A stretch of 64,000 nt of DNA from Vandiemenella viatica (lineage: Eukaryota > Arthropoda > Insecta > Orthoptera > Morabidae): positions 171,376,935 through 171,440,934 of the forward strand of contig CM061921.1 in the NCBI GenBank assembly GCA_031002005.1. The letters run 5' to 3'. Below are positions 44,431 through 55,555 of this stretch, piece by piece (positions within the stretch are counted from its first letter, which is position 1; each line of letters starts with the position of its first letter). A program made the position numbers and the translations under genes. The notes below the pieces were generated by a model, which ran no database searches, was not told the origin of the DNA, and saw only the letters and a program-made list of their open reading frames with translations.

Positions 44431-45741
44431 CGAGGGTGAGTCAAATGAAAACCTTAATTTTGTAATAAAAAATCGAAATTTCGCGCCGTTATCCTGTATG
44501 TTGGTAAGCGTGCTACAAGCAGCGTGCAGAATGTCCTATAGGTGGCAGCATAGTGCGGATGCACAAATACCGTCGCAGTATCAGTATAAAGATGGCTGCC
44601 CCACTTGACACTTGCACCAGGGAAGTACAGCATTCTGTTATTCGGTTTTTGAGTAGTGAAGGTGTGAAACCTATTCAAATTTATTAAAGAATTAAGGTTC
44701 AGTACAGTAATGCAAGTTTGTCAAAGCAGCAAGTCTACGAATGGAGAAGGAAGTTCGCAAATGGTGTGACTTCAGTGGAAGATGCTCCTCATCCAGGTCA
44801 GGCACAACGAGTTGTGACTCCACAGAACATTGCAGCAGTTGAAGCCATAGTGATGGAAAACCGACGATTGACACTGAATGACATTGCAGCATGTTTCAAG
44901 ATTAGTCATGGTTCAGCAAACCACATTGTGCATGATGTGCTCTAGTTTCACAAAGTCTATGCAAGATGGGTGCCACGGCAGCTGACTCCTGAAATGAGAG
45001 AACGACGTGTTGATGCTCGTGAAGAACTTCTTCGACAATTTGAACGAGAAGGTGATTGCTTCCTGGCAAGAATCGTTACAGGGGACGAAACCTGGGTTCA
45101 CTTCCACCAACCGGAAACGAAGAGAGCGAGCAAGGAATGGCGCCATTCCTCATCACCAAAACCAAAGAAGTTTCGAACAGAACCATCAGCAGGGAAGGTT
45201 ATGCTGACTCTCTTTTGGGACGAAAAAGGCGTCATTTTGGAGCATTACATGCCTAGAGGGACCACTGTCATCAGTGCATCATACACAGATCTCCTAAAAA
45301 ATCATCTTCGGCCTGCAATCAAATCAAAGCGACGTGGATTGCAGTCATAAGGTGTCCGTTTGCAACATGACAATGCAAGGACCCACACTGCCTGTACAAC
45401 AGTTGCAACAATCACAGACCTGCATTTTGAGTGTCTTCCTCATCCACGATACTCACCAGACCATGCCCCAAGTGATTTCCATATGTTTTGACCTCTCAAA
45501 GAAGCATTGGGAGGAAAGAAATTCTGTTCTGATGAAGAGGTACGCCACGCGGTGCATGAGTGGTTGCGCGGACTACCAAAAGAATTTTTTTTCTAAAGGA
45601 ATTTATGCACTTTGTAAGTGCTGGAGGACTTGCATTGAGCGTGGGGGAGATTAAGTTGAAAAGTGGTACAGCTTTGTACCACTTCTGCACAGTAAATAAT
45701 ATTAAATAAAATATTCAAGGTTTTCATTTCACTCAACCTCG
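44431..45741 (+). mobile_element. Mariner-type transposon in the PLE
   Basis: Inverted ends CGAGGGTGAGTCAAATGAAA and, mirrored, CGAGGTTGAGTGAAATGAAA, both leading into ACCTT. TA precedes the left end (44429-44430); TG follows the right end, so the second TA has mutated. The PLE protein resumes on both sides. Confidence 0.92.
44592..45695 (+). pseudogene. Mariner transposase, several stops
   Basis: MAAPLDTCTREVQHSVIRFL start, LSKQQVYEWRRKFANGVTSV and RRLTLNDIAACFKISHGSAN (two helix-turn-helix parts), then the catalytic residues: VTGDETWVHFHQPETKR (D), RLQHDNARTHTA (D) and YSPDHAPSDFHMF (third D, giving the mariner DD34D type). In-frame stops occur at 44685, about 44943, 45348 and in F-stop-PLK near 45490. 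A one-base insertion in a T-run at about 45588 shifts the last 35 codons. Not functional. Confidence 0.92.
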
Positions 45742-45905
45742 TGTGTTCAGTTTTCTCTTATGTGTGCTCTTTTGTATTTCAATGTGGTGTGTTCTTTTCT
45801 ACGAGGTCAATGGTATTTTGTAGAATTTGTGGATTGTTTATTGTATTTGATAATTCATGATGTGGTTGCGTATTATTCTCTCCATAGATGTGCCAACCAC
45901 TGATC

Positions 45906-46800
45906 GATCTGGAATTTTTACACGTCACATTTGTCGTGCGGTATGTCCTGACGTACGAGAAGTAGTATCTACCGGCAAAAAATACTCGTTGAGATCACTG
46001 ATAATGTTATGAAGTGATGGTGAGTGCAATAGAGCTCTGGGGAGTATAAGGAATATATTGGTTATAAGGATGTTGGGAGGGAATAAATGGTCGTTAAATA
46101 GCACCGAATTTTCAATGAAAATGACATTAAATGTGATGTTATGCGCATGACTATCGAGGTTAATAAGACAATTTGGAGTGGGTATAAAAATAAAGGCAGC
46201 TGGATACATACAAAGAAATAACCTTAGATAATATATAACGAACAGTCGCAGAGGTGTATGAGATATAAGGAATAGGGGGAGGGGTGGTTTTCAAGTAAGA
46301 ACTTGTTATTTCAGGCAAAAATACTATTGGCATTAAGAAGCAATAAATTTTGTCCAAAAAATTAGAAAAAATTATTTTAGAATTTAATTTTATGGTAAGT
46401 TGACAATTTTATTATTTATAATAGTTCTAAATGTAACCAAATGCTCTTCGATAGTTCTAGGAAGATGATTACAGGTTTGGGAATAACGAATGTTGAGGGA
46501 TCTCTAATTTATACCAGCAAGCAGTAGACAACATGACACGCTCATTCCACACCAGTGAATCCGTAATTACACGCTTGGAATATCGCCTATTGGAATCTTC
46601 CTGTACTGCATATCGAGACGAAAATATTCTTCATAGGCGTGTAGCAAAGGCGTGTTCTACTTCTGAATTAGCGAGCAACGCTTCGGGCGATGGCGTGTAA
46701 CGGGACAGTCAGAAATAGCGCGCGCGGGTGGCCGTCAGCTGTGACATCACGTGAGACACGCAGATTGAGGTCACCTATCGGTGCGCCGGGACCTGGCAAC
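45906..46800. other. No gene seen
   Basis: Inner flank of the right inverted arm. AT-rich to about 46500, then GC-richer with GCGCGC near 46719. No coding signal. It is not the inverse of the corresponding stretch inside the left arm (36740-37700). Confidence 0.45.
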
Positions 46801-46806
46801 GCCCCC

Positions 46807-47460
46807 CTGCACTCTGATTGGCTGATTCAAAAGCCCGCCAACGCTTCCCATTGGCTGAGCCTGCGGATATCCATAAAATTCCCAGAAAACAGGTGTCTCA
46901 TCTCCTTCTGTTTTTAACCCGCAATTAACGAGAGTTTTTACATGCACTGACACACACTATTTACAACAGCACAAATTTTTTTGTCACTTAAGGATAGATT
47001 TTCCCGCGTGTAATTCAGTCAGCAGCAAGAGCGACATGACACACAACCGCACGTGGTAGTCATTTTACTCAAACTAGGGTCATAGATAACAGATAATCTA
47101 CATTGAAACATCGAGCTGGCGGTTCCTCGGCGCGTCACGAAACCCTTAGATGTTGCTCACGCTATTGATATAGATCAAAAATAATCTATGTTTAAACACA
47201 CACTGTGATGATACACAAACCATAGTTCGTGTACTTGGCCGTATGTGACCTGATCAGTAGAAATATCCATGAACGTCCTGGATGGTGGGCTGTGGAGCAG
47301 CTAGATAGCTTGTCACCGTTATGCATAAGATTGCGTGACGCCTCCCTTTATAGTCCCAGCTCTCAGACCGCTGGATATTATGCCATTAGTGTTTTAGTCG
47401 ATCAGACACGCTGATTATGTGGATTCCAAGAAAGTGCGCTTTGGTTGCAGTGGTTGTACC
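46807..47460 (+). repeat. Right inverted arm with promoter-like features
   Basis: Inverse copy of 36091-36733. In the plus direction: GATTGGCTGATTC and CATTGGCTGAGCC (CCAAT-type boxes), GCAGCTAGATAGCTTGTCAC at 47297-47316, and CTTTATAGTCCCAGCTCTCA (TATA-like at 47346-47353). An exon-like frame follows at 47417. So both arms end in a TATA-like site and a short coding start pointing away from each other. Confidence 0.85.
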
Positions 47461-47578
47461 AAGAAAAGGTGGCGATCGGTTGTATTGGCGCGCACCATCA
47501 GCACCCTGGATTCCAGCTGGCGTGTGTAACTCCTGTACCCTGCCGCAGGACTCAGCTGACCTCAGCGCTCGACTGAAG
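47417..47578 (+). CDS. Possible first coding exon after the right arm
   Basis: The ATG at 47417 opens 54 codons (MWIPRKCALVAVVVP, then WRAPSAPWIPAGVCNS and ADLSARLK) that end exactly at AAG followed by GTAAGA, a good splice donor at 47579. The DNA matches the left arm until 47460 (KCAL-x-A-x-VVP in both) and then diverges. No known domain. The downstream exon was not found; the sequence runs into an R1-like LINE. Could equally be chance. Confidence 0.3.
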
Positions 47579-47629
47579 GTAAGAATAATAGCAATACACA
47601 ACAGAGCTTAAATCCCAAATCAGAGTGCA

Positions 47630-49070
47630 ACGAGACAGTTAACAGCATGTACGAAATACTTGTTACTTATGATAACAAATTGTTAGGCCAAAAAATGAGT
47701 GAATTCTTACTGAGAGAATTTAAGGTGAACCTTGCTTCCTTCGTAGTAGCTATGGCCCACATAGAGGCAAGAAATGAAGAATAAAGAAATAAATAACGAC
47801 ACTCAGAGAGGAGAACAGAGAACTGAACGTGCAGAAAAAACTGTCAGCATCTAGTTATGCAGCTGTGACAAAATCAAGTATGAAACCTACGTTAAAGTCA
47901 AAAATAGAAAAAAACAGCTACTAGTGCAGCAGTCTACACAACTTCCAAGAATGGGTAAACTCCATAAGAGGTTGCTGATAAACTAACCAGGATCATAAAA
48001 CCAGGGAAAGATAAAATAAACAAAATTCGTAGCACAAATAATGCCATAATCGTAGAAACAGCATGTCAAGACGAAGTAAAAATAATCATTGAAAAAAAAA
48101 GAACTAAATGAAAATTCCACGGAAACCTGTGATTCTGTACGACTTACCCACGTCACTTGAGGATTGTCAAATCCCAGAAAGAGTATATGAGCAAAATTTC
48201 GAATGAAAAGAAAAAAGACAACAATTTCTTGAGGGATTCAAGTCAAAATTTGGAACTGGTCCCAGAGATAAAAGCACTGTCCATCAAGTTGTTGAAGTAA
48301 GTGCTAAATTAAGGAAGCAAATAATGCAGCAAAGAAAAATGTACATGGAACTTGGAGCCATCTCTGCAAAAGATTACACCGTAGTACAAAGATGTATGCA
48401 TTGCTATAATTATGGCCACGCTAGCAAACATTGTACGTACCCAAACGTCGGCCGCTTGTAAAAATTGTGGAGAAACAATCACAAGAAACAAAGCTGTAGC
48501 AAGTCATCGCAGTCAGCTGTTTGTATCTCATTCAGGAAACGGGGAAAATCATGCAACAAATCTGGCAAAGAATGTCCGACATACCAACCGTTTCTTCAAA
48601 GATTGATGAATAGAACAGATTATGTATAGTAGAAGAAACTCCAAAGGTATGGATGAACCACACAAATATCAATTATTAAGCATCATTACCAACCTAATAG
48701 AAGAAACAGTAAGGAAAAGAAAGAGGAATAAAACAAGAAAAACGCCATCAAGAAAGAGGCGGAGAGTTGCAAAATACAGGGAGAAAATATTGCAAGAAGG
48801 GAAAGGAACAGCAAAAAGCATAGGCACGCAGACAGATGAACCTATCCTCCAATACTCAGAGAATACTTCAACCAGCTGTAATATTTCTCCTAGGCCTCAA
48901 TCAAAACGATCTGAACATGAATGGGTAGGACCAGTTCAAATGGCATTCAACTTCTGCACAAGTAGTGGTGGCTCCGAAAACCGAGCGAATGAAAAACCAA
49001 GACACGCTGCTATAGCTCCAGACCATCTGTACCAAAAGTTTGAAAACAATCTTCAGTTGCTAGACTAGAT
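47630..49070 (+). pseudogene. R1-like ORF1 (gag-like), CCHC zinc knuckles
   Basis: Peptides MYEILVTYDNKLLGQKMSEF, then IIKPGKDKINKIRSTNNAII with VETACQDEVKII (the usual block before the knuckles), GAISAKDYTVVQRCMHCYNY with GHASKHCTYP (C-x2-C-x4-H-x4-C, about 48390-48435), and ACKNCGETITRNKA (start of a second knuckle). A last frame at 48622-49068 is rich in Lys/Arg (KRKRNKTRKTPSRKRRR) and may be the C-terminal RNA-binding part. In R1-type LINEs ORF1 packs the element RNA. Several stops and shifts. Confidence 0.7.
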
Positions 49071-49079
49071 GCAACACAA

Positions 49080-50020
49080 AATCTCACACTAGCATTACGT
49101 CATCTAACCAGAATAGCACATCCAATTGGCAAAAACATCATATTGCCGCAATCAGAGGCAATTTATCGTATTCAACTTAAGGTAAACAATATACCTACTA
49201 ATTCAGCTCAGTTACTCACAAGCATTTGATAGACGAAATGAAATCTTTGATCCAAGTTGAATTTACCATCAGTTTGTGATGAAACATGGCAGAATAATAC
49301 TTGACTCGAGACAGCAATAGCCGCAGTGCAATATCCATACTCTGCATCCATGAGCAGGGATGCACAGTAACTTATGATCGCGCAATGAAACTGCAGGAGA
49401 AGCAGTCTCGTTTTACATGAAGTGAGTAAACTAGCTGAGGGAATTCAAATAGATATCCTCTGTCTTGAAGAGCCCCATTCCAGCGTAGGGAAAATCCCAC
49501 ACATGCCAGTGACCTCTCAGATAATCTCGAAATAGACAAAACCTATGAGTGCCATCATAGTCTTCAAAGAGCAGATCACTGTCACAAAAATAATACAATT
49601 CTTGGATGAACTTACGGTGTTTGTGGAGATATGTATGCAATGGGGAAATGTGGTCCTTGTTAACATGTACTTTCAAAACAGAGACGATATTGACGCATTA
49701 CTTTGTAAAATTAAGGAAATATGTATAGCCATAGGCGACAGTTACTGATGCAAATCCCAAAACTGCCAACTGGCACAATGGTCTTACAAATGCACGAGGA
49801 GAAAAGTTACTCGAGCTGATTGGATAATTAGAGCTGTATGTCAAAAATCGAGCCTAACAATCCACACACGTTCAGTAACCGAGCAGGTGCCAAATCGAAT
49901 ATAGAAATAACGTTAACAAATCGAAGAGCAGGGATCCTAGTAAACGGGTGGAAGGTCATAGAGAACCTAACGACCAGCGATCACAATCTAATAATGTAGG
50001 AACTGGGTAGATTGCAAGAC
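49080..50020 (+). pseudogene. R1-like endonuclease (decayed)
   Basis: The recognisable C-part reads DANPKTANWHNGLTNARGEK, LLELIG and TFSNRAGAKSNIEITLTNRR, then ENLTTSDHNLIM near 49965 (S-D-H block). The D-A-N-x-K/R and S-N-I-D/E-x-T blocks are typical of the R1 group. The N-part (49080-49740) is only weakly readable and has many stops. Confidence 0.7.
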
Positions 50021-51600
50021 GGTGCGCGTGAAAGCGACTGTACCAATATCCAACGGCGGTACGACCTCAGCAAAGCCAACAGGACGAGGTTGAGGAGTTG
50101 CTTTATTCCTCCCAAAGTCAGAGATAATGATTTTGACATGGACAAAGCTGTAAATGAAACAACTCGAGCACTCCAAGACGCAATGAGAACTGCAATTCCA
50201 CTTAAGAAAACAATGAGATTAAAAGACAAATCAAGGACAGAACGATTGTAGAAGCTACTAACCAGAATGAGAAAGGCAAGAAAAGCATATCAAAGTTGCC
50301 TTATTACAGAAGAGAGACAGCGTCTTCTAGATATATATAGAAATATAAAGCAAGAGTTCAAGGATCTGTCGCTGAAAACGAAACAAAAAAGCTGGGAAGC
50401 CTTCCTCAGACAAAATATGAGATCAGGCCCATGGAGTATGCCATACAAGATTGCCGCTGGGAAAATTAGGCCACCTACGACCTTGTCTACAGTAAGAAAA
50501 CTGGATGGATCTATGATCACGCATTGGATGGAAACTGCATAGGAGTTACTAGACGTGTTACTTCGAGATGATAGTACAAAACACGAGACAGATCGGCAAA
50601 GTAAACTACGTAAAAAAATGAGGGACCCCTACGAGAGTGAACATCAAAAGTGCTTCATATCAGATGAAGAGATAATAGGGGCAATACATTCCTTTCCGAA
50701 AAGAAAAGCACCAGGACCTGATGGGATACCGGTAGAGGTCCTCCAGGAGTTGGTCGTCCAATTTGTTCCAACCTTGAATTAACTATTTAACGAATGTCTG
50801 GTGCAGGGAAAAATACCAAATGTATGGAAAACGAATGGGGTGATCATTATAGGAGGAGGCAAATACCCGCAACTCCCAAAATCTGATCATCCAATCTGTT
50901 TACTTAATGTTCTACAGAAAGTACAAGGAAAGGTACTTTGCAAGAAACTAAAGGAACACAGGTTAAAAAAGGGATGAACCTAAATATGTATGGGTTCAGA
51001 GCAGGCAAGTCAACAGAGTACGCCATCAACCGCTTAGTGGAAATAGTGCAAAACTCTTCCAAAATTTATGTAGTGGGAGTATTTGTAGACATCGTCGGCG
51101 CTTTCGACAGTCTCCGTTGGCCCGCGTTGTTCGAACGCTTAAGAAATATCGACTGTCCATTAAACCTTTTTAACCGTTTTAGAGATTATTGTAGAAATGG
51201 ATATGCAAAATTGCGGTAACCTGACAAGTACATAGAGAAAAGACTGACGAAAGGTTACCCGCAGTTATCAATATGCCTGAGTCAGTGGTGTGCAGAAGTT
51301 AAGTTGAACATAGCCCCACAAAATACGACCTACATATTCCTAAAAGGAACACTGAAACGAAATACGGTAGTTAGGATCCAGGGAGAAACAATAAAAAGAA
51401 AAGCAGTATTTGGTTACCTTGGTGTAAACCTGGAGGAACAACTGAAATTTGCGTCTCATGTATGTGGACGAGCAGCAGTGGTAATGCACAAATTGATAAA
51501 CATTGGCGAGCGACTGTTTAAACTGTCACCGCTCATCATAAGGAGATATCACTGGTCTCTATTACTGGATACGCTGCAAGCGCTTGGGCCAAGCACCTAA
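50021..51600 (+). pseudogene. R1-like reverse transcriptase with internal deletion
   Basis: KAPGPDGIPVEVLQELVVQF (50705), LFNECLVQGKIPNVWKTNGV (50790), NMYGFRAGKSTEYAINRLVE (50985), GVFVDIVGAFDSLRWPALFE (51075; first catalytic Asp with K/V-x-A-F-D) and RNGYAKLR. Then the text jumps from LTKGYPQLSICL (normally G-x-P-Q-G-S) directly to WCAEVKLNIAPQNTTYIFLK. The palm block with F-A-D-D is absent, so about 80-100 codons are deleted near 51275. Afterwards it reads FGYLGVNLEEQLKFASHV. Cannot be active. Confidence 0.78.
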
Positions 51601-52295
51601 GAAAGTTTAAACAAAAGGAGCTGCTTCGCGTACGCAGCGATGAATTTTGCTCAGACTATCTGGGGCTCACAGAACAACTGCCACAGATGCACTAACAGTT
51701 ATACTCAGCATCTGGCCTCAGAACCTGGAATTAAGAAGGTGAGGAGCGGTATACTGCAGAAAAAGAGGAAGGTATGACCAAGCTACGGAAATAATTGGAA
51801 GATTTGCTGAATTGAAATTAGCGGAGCGTAGAAGACGCCAGGAGCAAGCGGCATCTGAAACAGAAAGAAGGGCAGGAGAGGAAGAAATTGAAGAGGAACT
51901 GTCATCACAAGCGCTGTCCACGACTAAGGCGGCGCCTGCACTATGAAGATGGCACAGATTCAAGTGCCTTGCAATGCCTCTGGAAACCAGAGGCACCTTT
52001 TCCAGGACTCTGAGAGCAGCCTGCTCTGATTCCTGGAGGGAACTCCTGATGTGGGAGTAGGTGGCTCCAAGGACAAACGGGAGAAGAACGAAACCACTAC
52101 CTGGAACGTGAAGCTGGCTGACGGCACTAGGTGGTCAGCATGTCAGCAGTCACCCTTCTGCATCAGCAGAGACAGTCGGCGGCCTGGATGTCGGCGCAAG
52201 CCAGCAGTGGTGCAGGAAAAACATGCGTGTATAGACTGTATATTGAATAGAAGTATGAAAATACATAGACACGTCCTGATGTTGGTGTGAATTAG
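51601..52295 (+). pseudogene. R1-like C-terminal region
   Basis: Weakly readable; Glu/Arg-rich stretch at 51780-51900 and an open frame at 52051-52290 (GGSKDKREKNETTTWNVKLA). No zinc knuckle seen, though R1-type proteins often have one here. Confidence 0.45.
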
Positions 52296-52480
52296 TGTAG
52301 ATAGTAGATTAATTATTAAAATAATTAGTAGATTAATTAGTATAATACTTTAGATCCGTCAAATCCTTTAGAATAATTATGTAGATCTATTAAAAAAAGT
52401 TAATTGTTTTTAAAAATAATTTTTTTAGAAACTAATGGCCTACTTTAGGTAACAAGTTAGTAGGCTATGTAAAATCAGGA

Positions 52481-52900
52481 AGTAAATAAATAAACGTTTG
52501 AGTCGCAACTGGATAGGAATGAATATAATTTATTGCCGGTAAAATTTTTTTTTTTTTCCGCGCGCACCGCTGTCCGCCGCCTCCGGTGTCACATAGACGT
52601 TTCACCCTAGTAAACCAGCGTCACAAAATACGCGCAGCATGCTTCAGTGATGTTAAACTGTGCAAATCGCTTTTCTTTTAAATCAAATTATGACCGCTAG
52701 ATCGGCGTCATATACCTGTGATGTCACACACAGATGCGCTGTGATGTTAACAAGAACCTGTGACGTCATTCCGTGAGAAAAAAGTTTAGAAATGGCCAGA
52801 ATTCCACTAAGTAAATAACTTGCGGAAGAGGGAACCCTTTGACACTACTCTGAGGCTTCGATGGAATCCGTGGTTGGTAGTATTAGTGGATAGTGCCTAA
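52481..52900. other. No gene seen; GC-rich patch
   Basis: A T-run at 52546-52557 is followed by GC-rich CCGCGCGCACCGCTGTCC. GTGATGT/TGACGTCA-type motifs recur at 52651, 52717, 52741 and 52762. Unassigned. Confidence 0.4.
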
Positions 52901-52909
52901 TAGTGCTTC

Positions 52910-53140
52910 TTACATAAACTGCAGTACCTCCTCCCGCGATTGGTAGGTCGAAACGATAGCATGAGTAGTTGGGGCGGCAGCTTTGATCCCGGGCTTAAGG
53001 TGAGTTCCCGTGACGAGGCAAACATCAATTCCATCATCACGAAGAAACTCCCTGGGCGTGGTTGTAGATTTTCGTTGTGGGCCACGAACCCTAATATGGA
53101 GCGGTCTATGTCGGCAGCTGGATATAGGTACCACGCTCTC
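52910..53140 (-). pseudogene. LINE endonuclease fragment
   Basis: Minus strand: REFLRDDGIDVCLVTGTHLK and PG, which is the F-L-x-x-x-x-I-D-V-x-L-x-x-E-T-H-L-K-P block of Jockey-type endonucleases, with the catalytic Glu changed to Gly (V-T-G-T-H). A preceding ILGFVAHNENLQPR is in a neighbouring frame. Different family from the fragment at 53410. Confidence 0.6.
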
Positions 53141-53179
53141 TGGAGAGTTTCCAAGGTTGGTTTCCACACCTCACTAAGA

Positions 53180-53355
53180 CAAGACGTAGCTCACTGTCTC
53201 TACTGAAGGTATCGGGCAACCGAATTTTGATTGCTTCTTTACTATTGAATCCCAAAAATATAAGGTTCTAGCCAATATCATAAAGTTGTTACAGTGGACC
53301 TTGCGGCCATGGTCGTACACGTACTCGGCGATCGCTGATTTGCTGTATTGTTCCA
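53180..53355 (-). pseudogene. PLE endonuclease C-terminal fragment
   Basis: Minus strand: KRHLRLEQYSKSAIAEYVYD, HGRKVHCNNF and LARTLYFWDSIVKKQSKFGC. The order K-S-A-x-A-E-x, then V-L-A-x-T-x-x-Y/F-W, then V-x-K-E is usual after the GIY-YIG core of one PLE group. The core itself is missing. Confidence 0.6.
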
Positions 53356-53409
53356 GGCGGAGATGGCGTTTGTGTTATTCACACTGGTTTTGTGCAATGC
53401 GGATCTTTG

Positions 53410-53585
53410 GGGGGCGTCCATTAATTACGTGAGTCGAAATAGGGGGAAAATCTATAATTATTCCACAAACACTTATTTCTTTGCTACAAGTTTTGTGAAT
53501 GTAAATGATCCAGTCTATATAGGTAAGGTTGTAGTCACCACATAGTATTATTGGATGGTCAGGAAATTATCGGACTACATTGTTT
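53410..53585 (-). pseudogene. Jockey endonuclease fragment
   Basis: Minus strand: FPDHPIILCGDYNLTYIDWI, matching the G-D-F-N-x-x-Y-I-D-W block of the LINE at 39655 (PDHGIILGGDFNFPYIDW), then KTCSKEISVCGIIIDF. Same family, short scrap. Confidence 0.7.
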
Positions 53586-53639
53586 CTCGGCGCATCTATC
53601 AAGCCGGAAAAAAATTAAAAAATGTCAACTTATCTGTAT

Positions 53640-54640
53640 GACGTTGCAAACCCTTTGTCCTCGATGCATACACTGATTCGGCTGTCATAAAGCCATTGTA
53701 TCCTCTCCTGAAGCAAACTGTTCCGTAACTGTTATAACTGATCTTTGATATACCGTAAACTGGCGCTAGAAAGGAGTTGATATCCGAGCTGCTCCATCAC
53801 ATGTTCTATCGGGGATGCTGCTGGCAGCTGAAAAATTACGACAACACGCAGACAGTTCAGAGGGACGTTACGTATGTAGACGAGCATTGGCCGGTTGAAA
53901 AATGTCACAATGATACTGTTGCATGAGAGGTAACACATGAGGATGCAGGATGTCCATGACGTGCCGTTGTGCCTTCAGAGTTCTCTCAATCATTACCAAG
54001 CGTGACCTTAAGTCATATCCGATGGCTCCCGACTCCATGACGCCAGGAGTAACACCGCAGTGCCTCCCCAAAACATTGGAAGATCACCGCCGTACTTGCT
54101 GACGATGGTCATCCGAGGTAGTGCAGAACCACGATTGATTGCTGAACACATTGTCACGCCATTAATCAGCAATCCATGCTTCCAGGTAACGGAATCACTC
54201 CAAAACACAGCTTTTGTTGTTGTTAGTAGCAGTCTACGAATGGGACGGAAATTCTCCAGTTCGGCTGCTGCTAGTCAGCAACCAATAGTGCGGGATGAAC
54301 ATAATGTATCCATTACTTCCTCTCGGATGGAAGGCTCAAATGTGAAGTGCTTTGTACACAATACGGCGATCCTCCCTTGTCGTGGTCAGATGTGACCGAC
54401 AGGAACCTTGACCAGTATGCCTGCCCTAAGGTTCCCATGTAGTCCAACATCGGACCTCCGTCACATCCGAATGTCCCACAAATTTGGATGTTCCACTGTT
54501 CGACCAGCCAGCCAAATGGAGGCCCACAATGAGATCCCTTTCAAACTCTGTCAGGTGCTGACACTGTTTGCGCCCGTATATACTTCACCAGGCCCGGAAT
54601 CAACACTAAATTCCTAGACAGCAAATACCTATACACTAAT
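53640..54640 (-). pseudogene. Decayed Tc1-type transposase, second subfamily
   Basis: Minus-strand peptides: FWSDSVTWKHGLLINGVTMC (first catalytic region, with the usual D-E-S turned to D-S-V), VTPGVMESGAIGYDLRSRLV (normally V-M-V-W-G-A-I), LKAQRHVMDILHPHVLPLMQ and HCDIFQPANARLHT (normally F-Q-Q-D-N-A-R-P-H), then PAASPIEHVMEQLG (S-P-I-E-H-V-W). It is clearly distinct from the Tc1 at 37710. Stops and shifts are many; terminal repeats were not found. Confidence 0.75.
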
Positions 54641-54875
54641 ACACTCTAGTGGCAACTATAATCATTTACATACCCGTCGATGGTGTGTTTGTGCAGGAAT
54701 TTACACTGAAATCCGACCAAGTGTTTGGGTATTTCATTTTTTTTTTTTTAAGTATGACGTGTTGCGCTTGGACAGCAGTGAAAGTATAGATTAGTATACG
54801 TCTATATGATATATATACCTACTGACGCGCGCGCAGCGGCCTGTGTACACATATTTACACAAATTCATTGTATTT

Positions 54876-55555
54876 GGGTGCACGGCAGTGCACCCGCCAA
54901 GTCGAGTCAACGGCGGCACTGCCTACCCTTTTCTCGAAGCGATTCGGGCCATTTTTGAACCTCAATTTCTTCGGTCGTATTTATGCTATATGTCTCAAAT
55001 TTCTGTTATGCATAGATATCAGCAATCTTAGCAAACGTACATAATTTTATTATGTTACTGTTCTTAGTTCGTATGTTATTCGGATGTAAACTACAGAGAT
55101 TTTGTCACTCACTCACTGACTGACTGACTGACTGATGATCATCAAAATTCTAAGGCACTTCCAGTAGCCGTAGAAAGCTGAAATTTGGTACACAGATAAA
55201 ATTTTACCCACATATTATAAGAAAAGTCTGAAACTCGTAAATGTTTATATACCTACCCCCTTACCTACCCCTAACGTGAAATCGCTTTCTACCCTAATTA
55301 CTTTATAAAGCTCAGATTTTCACTGTAGAGTGAGCTTAATATGTTTAGCTAAAGTGTTTAATTACACTTCTTTCCTTTTCTTACTTTTGAAGTTATTGAA
55401 ATTCAAAATTTTATTTCGGCACAACACCCCGACATCAGAATTCCACTGTACTTCCAGTAATCCTAGAAACAAGTAATTTGGTACACATATATGGTTTCAT
55501 CCCTAAATCATAAGAAAAATCTGATATTGGAGTTTTCCCCCGTATTTATCTATAT
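54876..55555 (+). repeat. Direct repeat, left copy (about 680 bp)
   Basis: From GTGCACGGCAGTGCACCCGC through GGCGGCACTGCCTACCC, the GACTGACTGACTGA stretch and TGAAATTTGGTACACAG to TTGGAGTTTTCCCCCGTATT. It matches 57562-58225 along its length with about one change in ten. Non-coding. Text like this is common near Helitrons in arthropods. Confidence 0.85.

Larger units (their letters stand above)
42215..45905 (-). mobile_element. Penelope-like element, split by a mariner
   Basis: Minus-strand order: N-terminal region (about 45890-45745), mariner insertion (44431-45741), more N-region (44430-43920), RT (43910-42960) and GIY-YIG endonuclease (42955-42347). The peptide PQILQNTIDLVEKNTPH before and YNNLTPIQTFHRRIVN after the mariner belong to one protein. 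The 3' end abuts the tail of the Jockey LINE at about 42210. The coding strand is A-rich. Confidence 0.85.
47630..52480 (+). mobile_element. R1-like LINE, nearly full length, decayed
   Basis: ORF1 remnants with CCHC knuckles, then endonuclease, RT and a C-terminal tail in order on the plus strand. The endonuclease and RT peptides (DANPKTANWHN, RAGKSTEYAINRLVE) are of the R1 kind. The 3' end is not sharp; an AT-rich stretch starts near 52300. Many stops occur throughout, plus one deletion in the RT. Confidence 0.75.

Noticed and set aside
36091..47460. Inverted arms as terminal repeats of a Polinton/Maverick
   Set aside because: No polymerase B, integrase, ATPase or capsid-like frame lies between the arms, no flanking duplication was found, and the arms end inside coding-like sequence, not at a sharp border.
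53348..53545. Plus-strand open frame with hydrophobic start (signal-peptide-like)
   Set aside because: The minus strand carries a clear Jockey endonuclease fragment here, which explains the sequence.
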